A program made the position numbers and the translations under genes. 64,000 nt of DNA from Gammaproteobacteria bacterium (GTDB lineage: Bacteria; Pseudomonadota; Gammaproteobacteria; Steroidobacterales; Steroidobacteraceae), in NCBI GenBank assembly GCA_016707425.1, contig JADJHU010000003.1:220320-284319 (forward strand), given 5' to 3'. The notes beneath the pieces were generated by a model that worked only from the letters and a program-made list of their open reading frames with translations, made no database searches and was not told where the DNA came from. This document shows positions 15,134-23,325 of the stretch, one piece after another. Positions within the stretch are counted from its first letter, which is position 1, and every line of letters starts with the position of its first letter.

Positions 15134-17446
15134 TCAGAATTTCACCTTCAGATCGATGCCGTAGCGGCGCGGCTCGGTGAAGTAGAGGCCGCCGAATCCC
15201 AGACCGCCGAAGTCGATGCCGTAGCCGACGTTGTCGTGATCGGTGAGGTTGTCGCCCCAGAGTGCCACCTCGAGCGTGCCGTCATGACCCACCGGGATCT
15301 GGGAGAGCGCAATCCGCGCGCGGAGGTTCTCCGAACCCGGATCCTTCACCTGCTCGTTGAAGATGTTGATGCGATCGAGCGGATAGAAGTACCGCTCACC
15401 CTGCTCGGACCAGTCGAGGCGCGCCGAGACCTGCCCCACGCTGAACGGCCTGAAGACGTATTCCGCGCCGAGGTGCAGGTTCTGCTTGGCAACGGCGGAG
15501 AACCGCGCCTGCTTCGCGACATCGGTGATCTGGTCCGTCACCGGGTCGCGGAACAGGTAGCGGTCATACTTCGGGTCCGTGTAGCCGAAGGCCGCATCGA
15601 CGGTCAGGCCTTCTGCCAGCACCGCCACGACTTCGAGCTCGACACCCTTGAACGTCGCTTCAGCCGCGTTCACGGTGTATCCGACCGAACCTCCGGTTCC
15701 CGACTGGAACTGCTGCACCTGCAGATCCTTGTAGTCGGTCTGGAAGACCGAGAGATTGGTGCGCACGCGCCGGTCGAGCCACTCCGCCTTCAGCCCGAGT
15801 TCGTAGGCCGTCGCCTTCTCCGGTTTGAAAGCGGCCAGGAAGGGCGAGCGCGGGGAGAAGCCCCCGGCCTTGTAGCCGGTCGACACGCGGGCGAAGCCCA
15901 TGATGTCGTCGGTGAACTTGTAGTTCGCCGAGGCGAGCCACGAGGTGTTGGTGAAGTCCTTGTCGCCCGGGCTGTTGGGGAACGCCAGATTGAAGAATTT
16001 CTTGTTGTCCTGCGTATACCTCAGGCCGCCGGTCAGCTCGAGCCGCCCGCTGAAGGCGCCGGGTCGATAGCTCACCTGGCCGAATCCGGCGATGGATTCC
16101 GTCTCACCGCCGAAGGACGACGGGGTCGCGAGGTTCATCCCCGCCAGCCCGCCGGGCAGTACGTAGGTGAAGCGCTGGCGGTTGTACTCGAAGGCGCGCT
16201 CATAGAAGTAGAAAGCGCCGAGCACGTAGCTCCACTGCTCGGTCTTGCCGAGCAGCTGCATCTCTTCAGAATACTGGAACTGCCGCTGCGGCGCGTTGTT
16301 GCAGTTGTAGGGTCCGTAGAGGTCCTGGACGCTCGGCGCGTAGGTCACGGGGTCCAGCACGACCCCGCGCATCACGCCGTTGCCCGTGAGGCTGCAGATC
16401 GTGTTCTGGTAGAAGGAGCGATAGGAGCTGATCGATTTCAGGGTCATCGCATCCGATACGGCGTACTCGAGCGTGAGATTGTGCCCACCGGTCTCGGAGT
16501 CGCTGTTGAAGCGCCCGTCGAAGGGCGCCTGCTGGACGGTCTGCAGGTACTTGCTGCTCATGACGAAGGGCGCACCCCCGAAGCCCGGAGAGGCTCCGTA
16601 GTAGCGCGCCACATCCGGCGTCGCGGCGACGATCTGGAAGAATACCGGCGAGCCGCTGCGCTCGTTCCAGTCGAAGGTGTAGGACGCCGTGAAGCGCTCG
16701 CCGAACTGCCCGTACAGCCCGAGCCAGATGGCGTCGTTGTCAAAGGATCCCGGGCCCTGGTCGCGGGGCGCGAGGGTGTTGTCGACATAACCGTCGCGCT
16801 GGCGATGGAGATAGGCGATCGTAGCCTTCACCGGCGAGCCGAAGAGATAGCCTGTATCGACCCGCGTGCGGGTGTACCAGTCGTTGAAGCGCCCGTAGCC
16901 GAGCTTCTCCTCGACGCCGAACTGATCGGCCGGCTTCTTCGAGACGAGCTGCACCGCCCCACCCGTGGTGTTGCGCCCGAAGAGCGTCCCCTGGGGACCA
17001 CGGAGGACTTCGATGCGCTCGAGGTCCACCAGATCGAATACCGCCCCCGCCGTACGCGCGATGTAGACCCCATCGAGATAGAGCCCGACCGCCTGCTCAG
17101 CGGTCGCTGCGGGCTCGGTCTGCCCGATGCCGCGGAGCGTGACCGATGTGGCCGTCGTGCTCGAAGTCTGATGCGAAATCGAGAGATTGGGCGTGAGCTC
17201 GGCGACCTGGGTGACATCCTGGATGTTGAGCTTGTCGAGCAGCGCGCCCGTGACGGCGGTGACGGAAACAGGCGTCTCCTGGAGCGACTCCTCCTGGCGA
17301 CGTGCAGTCACCGTGACCTCGGCGAGCTGCCCGGAAGATTCCCGGGCCTCCGTGCCCTCGGCGCCCGCGCCCCATGCAGGTCCGAGCGCACCCGCCGCGA
17401 TGCAGGCCCCGGCCATGACCATCGAATTGACGTTTCTGGAACTCAT
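15134..17446 (-). CDS. TonB-dependent outer-membrane receptor (second)
   Basis: 770 residues. AAGGGG lies about 8 nt before the ATG, which overlaps the stop of the NTF2-like gene by 4 bases (ATGA). A signal peptide (1-26) is followed by TonB box EVTVTA (43-48), a plug with IEVLRGPQGTLFGRNTTGGAV, and a full barrel ending DLKVKF. It has the same broad family as the first receptor but differs throughout the barrel, so the operon may take up two forms of a substrate, or one may have specialised. The loop near residue 350 contains a cysteine pair (SLTGN region and GPYNCNN). Confidence 0.95.
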   Translation of the reverse strand: MSSRNVNSMVMAGACIAAGALGPAWGAGAEGTEARESSGQLAEVTVTARRQEESLQETPVSVTAVTGALLDKLNIQDVTQVAELTPNLSISHQTSSTTATSVTLRGIGQTEPAATAEQAVGLYLDGVYIARTAGAVFDLVDLERIEVLRGPQGTLFGRNTTGGAVQLVSKKPADQFGVEEKLGYGRFNDWYTRTRVDTGYLFGSPVKATIAYLHRQRDGYVDNTLAPRDQGPGSFDNDAIWLGLYGQFGERFTASYTFDWNERSGSPVFFQIVAATPDVARYYGASPGFGGAPFVMSSKYLQTVQQAPFDGRFNSDSETGGHNLTLEYAVSDAMTLKSISSYRSFYQNTICSLTGNGVMRGVVLDPVTYAPSVQDLYGPYNCNNAPQRQFQYSEEMQLLGKTEQWSYVLGAFYFYERAFEYNRQRFTYVLPGGLAGMNLATPSSFGGETESIAGFGQVSYRPGAFSGRLELTGGLRYTQDNKKFFNLAFPNSPGDKDFTNTSWLASANYKFTDDIMGFARVSTGYKAGGFSPRSPFLAAFKPEKATAYELGLKAEWLDRRVRTNLSVFQTDYKDLQVQQFQSGTGGSVGYTVNAAEATFKGVELEVVAVLAEGLTVDAAFGYTDPKYDRYLFRDPVTDQITDVAKQARFSAVAKQNLHLGAEYVFRPFSVGQVSARLDWSEQGERYFYPLDRINIFNEQVKDPGSENLRARIALSQIPVGHDGTLEVALWGDNLTDHDNVGYGIDFGGLGFGGLYFTEPRRYGIDLKVKF

Positions 17447-17889
17447 CTGTGACCCCTTTGGCGTCCTGGCAGGTAGGTATCGAAAAGCTTCCCCAGCTCG
17501 GTACTCTCAGGCGGCGGCACGTCGTAGAAAGTCCGAATGACGACCGAGCCGTCCGGCTCGAAGCGATAAGTCTCAATGCTGCGCAACATCGTGGTGTTCC
17601 CGTCCACCGTGAGGTGATTCTCCATCACCCAGGCGACCTCGTTGCCGCAAATGAACACGGTCTCTGGAGGCACATGGAAACGGATCTTCGGCTGAAAGAG
17701 ATCGAAGGACTTCGCACAGCACATCTCGAACCCCCGCTTCTCCGGCGTGCCCACGGGATCGAGCATGCGGAACTCTCCCGGTCCGACGCTCCGCCAGTTC
17801 CGCACCCAGGCTTCCCTGTCGCCTGCGTTCCACAGCGCCACGTAATTCCCGGCCCATTTCTGCAGCTGTTCCCGACTCGGTGTTGGCAT
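17443..17889 (-). CDS. NTF2/SnoaL-like fold protein
   Basis: 148 residues. AGGAAG 7 nt upstream supports the ATG at 17889 over an upstream in-frame start at 17961. The sequence starts TPSREQLQKWAGNYVALWNAGDREAWVRNW, the typical helical opening of NTF2-like proteins, and continues with curved-sheet strands. The family covers isomerases, dehydratases and binding proteins with a conical pocket for hydrophobic molecules; no catalytic Asp/His pair can be assigned with certainty. In this operon it may act on a ring-containing intermediate (inference). It overlaps the TonB receptor start by 4 bases. Confidence 0.75.
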   Translation of the reverse strand: MPTPSREQLQKWAGNYVALWNAGDREAWVRNWRSVGPGEFRMLDPVGTPEKRGFEMCCAKSFDLFQPKIRFHVPPETVFICGNEVAWVMENHLTVDGNTTMLRSIETYRFEPDGSVVIRTFYDVPPPESTELGKLFDTYLPGRQRGHR

Positions 17890-17957
17890 GAATCGCTTCC
17901 TCGTGATGCGGGCAACCCAGAATCCGTCGTGGTCTGCGCGCCGGGACGCGGCATGTT

Positions 17958-18224
17958 TCACTCCAGAAGCTCGGCGTAGTCCTCACCGTCGGACGCAACC
18001 ACGGCAATCGTCGTGTAGGTCTCCACGGTCTGCCCTTCAGGCACCAGGATCTTCACCAGCCGGCCGCTCTCCGGCGCGAACGCCTGCTCGATCGCCTTGG
18101 CCGATTCGATCTCCACGACCGGCTCGCCTTCAGCGACGAGGTCGCCCTCGGCCTTGAGCCACTTGAGGATCGTGCCTTCGTTCAGCCCCATCCCCCACTT
18201 GGGCAGCACCACCTTGCTGGCCAT
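17958..18224 (-). CDS. Free-standing lipoyl-domain protein
   Basis: 88 residues, a single lipoyl/biotinyl fold with nothing attached. The modification hairpin reads EIESAKA with Lys43 as the expected lipoylation site; most E2 domains have DKA there, so Ser-Ala before Lys is unusual. It opens ASKVVLPKWGMGLNEGTI, which matches E2 N-terminal domains of acetoin and pyruvate complexes. No acyltransferase core or E3 gene follows. It is 17 nt downstream of the E1 beta gene, so it presumably accepts the two-carbon or branched acyl unit from that E1. Confidence 0.85.
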   Translation of the reverse strand: MASKVVLPKWGMGLNEGTILKWLKAEGDLVAEGEPVVEIESAKAIEQAFAPESGRLVKILVPEGQTVETYTTIAVVASDGEDYAELLE

Positions 18225-18241
18225 CGCGTCTGCTCATTTCC

Positions 18242-19210
18242 TCAGTGTAGGACCTTGTGCACCGCAGCCACGATCTTGTCCCTGTTCGGATAGAGTGGCC
18301 GCTCGAGCTTCGGGCTGAAGGGAATCTGCACGTCCGGCGTGGTCACCCGCAGGATGGGTGCCCGCAGTGTCTCGAAGCCTTCTTCCGCGACCGTGGCCGC
18401 GATTTCGGCGGCTGCCCCGGCCGTGCGATGGGCGTAGTCGACGACGACGAGCCGCCGGGTCTTCGCCACCGAGGCGAGAATCGTCGCGCGGTCGAGCGGC
18501 ACGAGGCTGCGCACGTCGACGACCTCGGCCGAGATGCCTTCCTTTGCCAGCTGCTCGGCGGCGGGCAGTGCATGCAGGAGGCAGCCTGCCACTGAAACGA
18601 TCGTCACATCACTGCCCTCGCGCCGCACCGCGGCCTTGCCGAGCGGCACGAGAAAGTCCGGATCCGTGGAGACGGCCTCCTTCTTCCCCCAGAGATCGTT
18701 GTCCTCGAAGACGAGCACCGGATCGTCGTCACGGATCGCGCTCTTGAGCATGCCTTTCATGTCGGAGGGCGTTGCCGGCGCGATGACCTTCAGGCCCGGC
18801 ACGTTCATGAACATCGGATAAGGGCGATCGGAGTGCTGTGCGGCGTTCGCGCCGTTGTGCCACATGGACATGCGGAAGACGACCGGCACGCGCACCTGGC
18901 CGCCGGTCATGAAGCGGATCTTCGCCGCCTGGTTGATGATCTGGTCGCAGGCGAGGTACACGAAGCTGGCGATCGTCAGGTCCACGATCGGCCGCAGGCC
19001 CGTGATGGCAGCGCCTATCGCCATCCCCGAGAAACCGAGCTCGGAGATCGGCGCATTCCAGGTGCGCCTGGGATCCAGCTTGCCGAGCACGCCGCTCGCG
19101 GAGTAGAGCGCGATGTCCTCGCCGACCAGGATGACGCTGGAGTCGCGTTCCATCTCCTCTTTCTCAGCCTCGAGGATCGCGTTCAGATAGGTGAGCTCGG
19201 TCGTGGCCAC
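18242..19210 (-). CDS. 2-Oxoacid/acetoin dehydrogenase E1 component, beta subunit
   Basis: 322 residues starting at GTG 19210 with AAGGGA about 9 nt upstream; no suitable ATG is near. The transketolase pyrimidine-binding domain (about 1-180) has LVGEDIALYSASGVLGKL, ELGFSGMAIGAAITGLRPIV and the QIINQAAKIRFMTGGQ motif. The C-terminal domain (about 195-315) has AAEQLAKEGISAEVVDVRSL. It pairs with the E1 alpha encoded 19 nt upstream to form the thiamine-dependent decarboxylating/cleaving tetramer. Whether the substrate is pyruvate, acetoin or a pathway-specific diketone cannot be decided from sequence. Confidence 0.93.
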   Translation of the reverse strand: MATTELTYLNAILEAEKEEMERDSSVILVGEDIALYSASGVLGKLDPRRTWNAPISELGFSGMAIGAAITGLRPIVDLTIASFVYLACDQIINQAAKIRFMTGGQVRVPVVFRMSMWHNGANAAQHSDRPYPMFMNVPGLKVIAPATPSDMKGMLKSAIRDDDPVLVFEDNDLWGKKEAVSTDPDFLVPLGKAAVRREGSDVTIVSVAGCLLHALPAAEQLAKEGISAEVVDVRSLVPLDRATILASVAKTRRLVVVDYAHRTAGAAAEIAATVAEEGFETLRAPILRVTTPDVQIPFSPKLERPLYPNRDKIVAAVHKVLH

Positions 19211-19229
19211 GCCTGCGGGTCCCTTGCGC

Positions 19230-20216
19230 TCAGGCCGGATAGCCAATGGGGTTGCTGTAGAGGTAGTCCCAGACACTCGCCGGATCGGGATGCGGGCTCT
19301 TGCGGGCAAACTCGACGGCTTCCGCGACCGTCCGCTCGACCGCACTCTCGATTTCCCCGAGCTCGGTTTCACTGTGCCCGGCTTCGAGCAGCCACGCGCG
19401 ACAGAGCACGAGCGGATCGCGCTCACGCCGGTAGCGTTCGACCTCGTCGGCCTCCCGATAGTGCGACGGGATGAAGACACCGATCGCGTGCTCATCGAAG
19501 CGATAGGTCTTCGCCTCGATCAGGCTGGGGCCTTCGCCCCGGCGTGCCCGCTCCACGGCCGCGCTCGTCACGCCGTAGACCTCGTCGAGCGCCTGCCCGT
19601 CCACGATCACGCCGGGAACGCCGAAGCCGCCGGCCCGCTTCGCGATGTCCGGCTGCGCATGGGTGGTACTGGCCGGCGTGGTCGCCGCGTAGCCGTTGTT
19701 CTCGCAGAAGAAGATCACCGGCAGCTTCCAGATCGCCGCCAGGTTCAGGCATTCATAGAGGACACCCTGGTTCGCGGCCCCGTCGCCGAAGAAGGACAGG
19801 CTTACCTGGTCGGTGCCGCGCACGAGGGCACTCAGCCCCGCCCCCGTGGCGAGCGGAATGCCCCCGCCCACGATGGCGGATTCCCCGATGATGCCGACGC
19901 TGCGGTCGGCCAGGTGCATCGAGCCGCCGCGGCCTTTGCACACCCCCGTCGCGCGTCCCATGAGCTCAGCCATGAGCGGCGCGAGCCTGGCACCCTTGGC
20001 GATCGGGTGGCCGTGGGAGCGGTGCGTGCCGGTGATGGAGTCATCATCCCGCAACGCCATGCAGGCGCCCACGAGCGCCGCTTCCTGTCCGACGCTCGAG
20101 TGCACCGCGCCCGGGATCTCGCCGGCGGCGATGCGTCGAGGCAACGCGAGCTCGAAACCCCGGATCGAGAGCATCCGGCGGTAGGCTTCACGGCGCTGAT
20201 CGGCTCGCAGAGTCAT
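19230..20216 (-). CDS. 2-Oxoacid/acetoin dehydrogenase E1 component, alpha subunit
   Basis: 328 residues. The thiamine diphosphate motif begins GDG (144-146) and ends NN (173-174): GDGAANQGVLYECLN, then FFCENN. RSHGHPIAKG and GRGGSMHL are typical of the PDH/acetoin E1 alpha family. The ATG at 20216 is chosen because the upstream alternative at 20282 would run into the promoter region of the divergent regulator. It is the first gene of the catabolic operon and faces the LuxR-type gene. Confidence 0.93.
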   Translation of the reverse strand: MTLRADQRREAYRRMLSIRGFELALPRRIAAGEIPGAVHSSVGQEAALVGACMALRDDDSITGTHRSHGHPIAKGARLAPLMAELMGRATGVCKGRGGSMHLADRSVGIIGESAIVGGGIPLATGAGLSALVRGTDQVSLSFFGDGAANQGVLYECLNLAAIWKLPVIFFCENNGYAATTPASTTHAQPDIAKRAGGFGVPGVIVDGQALDEVYGVTSAAVERARRGEGPSLIEAKTYRFDEHAIGVFIPSHYREADEVERYRRERDPLVLCRAWLLEAGHSETELGEIESAVERTVAEAVEFARKSPHPDPASVWDYLYSNPIGYPA

Positions 20217-20252
20217 TGGCTGGTCATCAGTGACGATCTGAGACTCGAGGAG

Positions 20253-20265
20253 CCTATACTTGACA
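20253..20265. promoter_or_regulatory. Overlapping divergent promoter elements
   Basis: In the 77-bp region between E1 alpha and the LuxR-type gene, TATACT (20255-20260) reads rightward as a -10 element and the same bases read leftward as TATAGG (20258-20253). A consensus TTGACA (20260-20265) follows on the plus strand. The overlap would make the two transcripts compete for polymerase, a common layout for a regulator and its target operon. The exact start sites cannot be fixed by eye. Confidence 0.3.
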
Positions 20266-20293
20266 CCCGACCGCCGCATCATGCACTTGCTGT

Positions 20294-21433
20294 ATGGCCG
20301 AGCCCTTCGCAGCCATTTCCGAGCTCGTCAGGCAGCTCTATGCCGGTGCGGTCGAGGCGCCCCCATGGCAGGGATTCCTGGAGTGTCTGCGGCGCGACAC
20401 CGGCAGCAAGGCGGCGCTGATCATGCTCTCGCCCCCGGGTTCCCCGACTGTCAATCTACTGAGCGCGGTCGGCGGGCAGCCTGAGGTCAACGGCGCCTAC
20501 CGCTATGAGCTCTTTGCGCTCGATCCCTTCGTCAATGTGCCGGAGGGTCGGGTCGTCACGCTGCACGAGTACTTCGGTGCGCAGGAGGTCGGGCGCAGCG
20601 ACTACTACAACCATTTCATGCGCGCGACCTGGGGCGTCGGCTTCGTGCTCTACGCCGATGTACAGACTGCCGCAGGCTATATGGCCTGCGTGCGCCTCTG
20701 CCGCGGTGTCGACGCCGAGGACTTCGGGGCGGAGGCCCATCGGCTCCTCGAGGTCCTGGTGCCGCACCTGCGGCAGGCCGTCGAGATCTTCGACCGTGTG
20801 CACCACCTGCAGGTGGAGGAAACCGAGCTCAGTCACACCCTGGACGGTCTGGGTGTCGCCAGCTTCCTGCTCGATGCCAGCCAGCAGATCGTCCAGCCCA
20901 ACAGGGCCGCCGAGGCCCTGTTCGCCTCCGGGCAGGGCCTGGCGGTGCGCAATGGGCGCCTGGGCCTGAGCTGCGCCCAGGCCCAGCAGCAGCTTGCAGG
21001 ACTCCTTGCGCAGGTGGGTCACCGGCCCGACTTGACGAACGACTCGCGACGGGGACTCCCTGAGGTGATCGTCATTCCGCGCGGATCCGGCGCCCCCCCT
21101 CTGGCGGTTGCCGTGCGCATCCTGCACTCACCCGCCGATCTGCGCTCTGGCCATGCGCCCGTGGCTGCCGTCTATGTCAGCATGCCGGAGCCGCACACCA
21201 TGGTGCCGGCCGCCCTCGTGCGCCAGTTGCTCGGCATCACGCCCGCCGAATCCGAGCTCGCGGCACGGCTCGCCCGTGGGGATACCATCGATGCAGCGGC
21301 ACACGACCTCGGCGTCACACGCGCGACAGCCCGGACGCAGCTATACTCGATCTTCAGGAAGACGGGCGTACGCCGCCAGTCCGAGCTCGTCTCGCTCATC
21401 ACGAAGACGGCCGCGCGACTCCCGCGGCAATAG
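20294..21433 (+). CDS. LuxR-type transcriptional regulator
   Basis: 379 residues. The N-terminal about 300 residues have two sensor-like segments, the second resembling a degenerate PAS fold (LGVASFLLDASQQIVQPNRA). The C-terminus (about 310-370) is a LuxR helix-turn-helix: GITPAESELAARLARGD, then GVTRATARTQLYSIFRKTGV. No receiver domain or AHL-binding signature is visible. It is transcribed away from the catabolic operon, so control of that operon by a pathway compound is the natural inference. Its stop codon lies inside the ribosome binding site of the next gene. Confidence 0.88.
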   Translation: MAEPFAAISELVRQLYAGAVEAPPWQGFLECLRRDTGSKAALIMLSPPGSPTVNLLSAVGGQPEVNGAYRYELFALDPFVNVPEGRVVTLHEYFGAQEVGRSDYYNHFMRATWGVGFVLYADVQTAAGYMACVRLCRGVDAEDFGAEAHRLLEVLVPHLRQAVEIFDRVHHLQVEETELSHTLDGLGVASFLLDASQQIVQPNRAAEALFASGQGLAVRNGRLGLSCAQAQQQLAGLLAQVGHRPDLTNDSRRGLPEVIVIPRGSGAPPLAVAVRILHSPADLRSGHAPVAAVYVSMPEPHTMVPAALVRQLLGITPAESELAARLARGDTIDAAAHDLGVTRATARTQLYSIFRKTGVRRQSELVSLITKTAARLPRQ

Positions 21434-21442
21434 GATCTGCGC

Positions 21443-23299
21443 ATGAGACCCCCCTTCTCCTGGCTCCTTGTGCCGGGACTGCTCATGGCGTTGTGGCCGG
21501 CCACGGCCACCAGTCGTGATGCCGACGCGAATGACGGCGCTGCGACGCGCCGTGCGCTCTTCGGCGAGCTGCACCTGCACACCTCTCTTTCGTTCGACGC
21601 GGACGGCTTCACCGAAGCGCGTACCGACCCCGACCTCGCCTACCGCTTCGCACGCGGCGAGGCAGTGGAATACCTTGGCCGGAAAGTGCGCCGCGACAGG
21701 CCACTCGATTTCATGGCCGTGACGGATCATGCCGAGTTCATGGGCTTCCTCAATCAGCTCGACGACTCCGACAGCGTGCTCTCGAAGAGCGCATTCGGTC
21801 GTCAGTACCAGGATGACCGACGCAGCCAGCGGGATCTCGGTGCTTTCAGCGCGAACCTGCTGCGTGCGCTCGCCAACCCCGTCGTCTCGACGGAGCTGCA
21901 GGCCGCCAGGGCGGTGCATTCGGCCTGGCAACGCACCATCGATGCCGCCAATGCCAACTATCGTCCGGGAACCTTCACGACGTTCATCGGCTACGAATGG
22001 ACCTCACACCCAGAGAGTCGTTACAACCTCCATCGCAACGTCATCTTTCACGGAGGAACCGCGCCGCCACCGTTTACCGCGAGCGATTCCCTGCGCCCCG
22101 AAGATCTCTGGTCCTATCTCGAGGGCAACCGCGCCCGGGGAGTCGAGGCGCTCGCGATTCCGCACAACGGCAATGCGAGTGACGGCCACATGTTCGCATG
22201 GGTCGATAGTGACGGACGTGCCATCGACGGTGAGTACGCACGCCGCCGTGCCGCAAACGAACCACTGAACGAGATCGTGCAGGGCAAGGGGCAGTCGGAG
22301 ACGATGCCGGCACTCTCGCCCAGCGACGAATTCGCCGGTTTCGAGGTCATGGACCGCCTGGTGCCGCGACTCGACCTCAAGGGCTCACCACCCGGCAGCT
22401 ATGTGCGTGATGCGCTCGGGCGCGGCCTGCTGATCGCGCAGCGCACAGGAACCAATCCGTTCAAGCTGGGTGCAGTCGGCGGGAGCGACTTCCACAACGG
22501 ACTGTCCACTTCCGCCGAGAACGCCTTCTTCATGGCCTTCGGATTCGATCCGGATGTGAATCCGCCGGAGCGGGAACAGGCGGAGTGGCTGCTGAAGGAA
22601 CCGGCTGCGACCGACGTCGGCGTGGACCCGCTGCTGCTGGGATCGAGTGGACTCACGGGTGTCTGGGCCGAACGGAATGACCGCGATGCGATCTACGCCG
22701 CACTGCGACGGCGAGAGACCTTTGCGACCTCCGGCACGCGCCTCCAGCTGCGGCTCTTCGCGGGCTGGGATTACCCGGCCGGCCTCACGCGGGGTGTCAA
22801 CTGGGTCCGGCGTGCCTACGCAGAGGGTGTTGCGATGGGTGGCGACCTGCCACGGCGATCGCAGCGGGCGGGTGCACCGCGCTTCGTCCTCTGGGCACTG
22901 AAGGACCCCGATGGCGCCAACCTCGACCGGGCCCAGATCGTCAAAGTCTGGATCCGGGACGCTCAGGCGCATGAGAAAGTCTTCGATGTCATCCTCGGCG
23001 GCGAGCACCGCCGCGACGCGGCGACTGGCCGGCCCCTGCCCGTCGGCAACACCGTGGATGTGAGTCGCGCCCGCTACACGAACAGTATCGGCGCGACTGA
23101 GCTGCTCGCGGAATGGCGTGACCCGGCCTTCGATGCGGACGAGCCCGCCGTCTACTATTTGCGAGTGCTCGAGATTCCGACGCCGCGCTGGTCCACCATT
23201 CTGGCGGCCCGCCATGGGCTTGCGCCACCGAAGAGAAGCCCGGCGACCCTCCAGGAGCGTGGCTGGTCATCCCCCATCTGGTATACGCCTCCGAAGTGA
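21443..23299 (+). CDS. DUF3604 family secreted protein (PHP-like)
   Basis: 618 residues with a signal peptide (1-24). Family hallmarks are FGELHLHTSLSFDA (metal-binding HxH), AVTDHAEFMG, TFIGYEWTS, AIPHNGNASDG, GGSDFHNG and the C-terminal WSSPIWYTPP. The His/Asp set matches PHP-type metallohydrolases, so a periplasmic phosphoesterase-like or related hydrolytic activity is plausible, but I know of no settled function for the family. AGGA is 9 nt before the ATG, only 9 nt after the regulator stop, so the two are likely cotranscribed. Confidence 0.9.
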   Translation: MRPPFSWLLVPGLLMALWPATATSRDADANDGAATRRALFGELHLHTSLSFDADGFTEARTDPDLAYRFARGEAVEYLGRKVRRDRPLDFMAVTDHAEFMGFLNQLDDSDSVLSKSAFGRQYQDDRRSQRDLGAFSANLLRALANPVVSTELQAARAVHSAWQRTIDAANANYRPGTFTTFIGYEWTSHPESRYNLHRNVIFHGGTAPPPFTASDSLRPEDLWSYLEGNRARGVEALAIPHNGNASDGHMFAWVDSDGRAIDGEYARRRAANEPLNEIVQGKGQSETMPALSPSDEFAGFEVMDRLVPRLDLKGSPPGSYVRDALGRGLLIAQRTGTNPFKLGAVGGSDFHNGLSTSAENAFFMAFGFDPDVNPPEREQAEWLLKEPAATDVGVDPLLLGSSGLTGVWAERNDRDAIYAALRRRETFATSGTRLQLRLFAGWDYPAGLTRGVNWVRRAYAEGVAMGGDLPRRSQRAGAPRFVLWALKDPDGANLDRAQIVKVWIRDAQAHEKVFDVILGGEHRRDAATGRPLPVGNTVDVSRARYTNSIGATELLAEWRDPAFDADEPAVYYLRVLEIPTPRWSTILAARHGLAPPKRSPATLQERGWSSPIWYTPPK

Positions 23300-23325
23300 G
23301 GCGAATGCCCGGGCGGGACTCGCGA

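Noticed and set aside
15236..17452. Plus-strand frame of about 740 codons opposite the second TonB receptor
   Set aside because: Compositionally an antisense shadow; the receptor on the other strand has every expected family motif.
6106..20216. Interpretation of the operon as a natural-product biosynthesis cluster
   Set aside because: No synthase, carrier protein or tailoring oxygenase is present; receptors, PQQ enzyme and E1 subunits point to catabolism.
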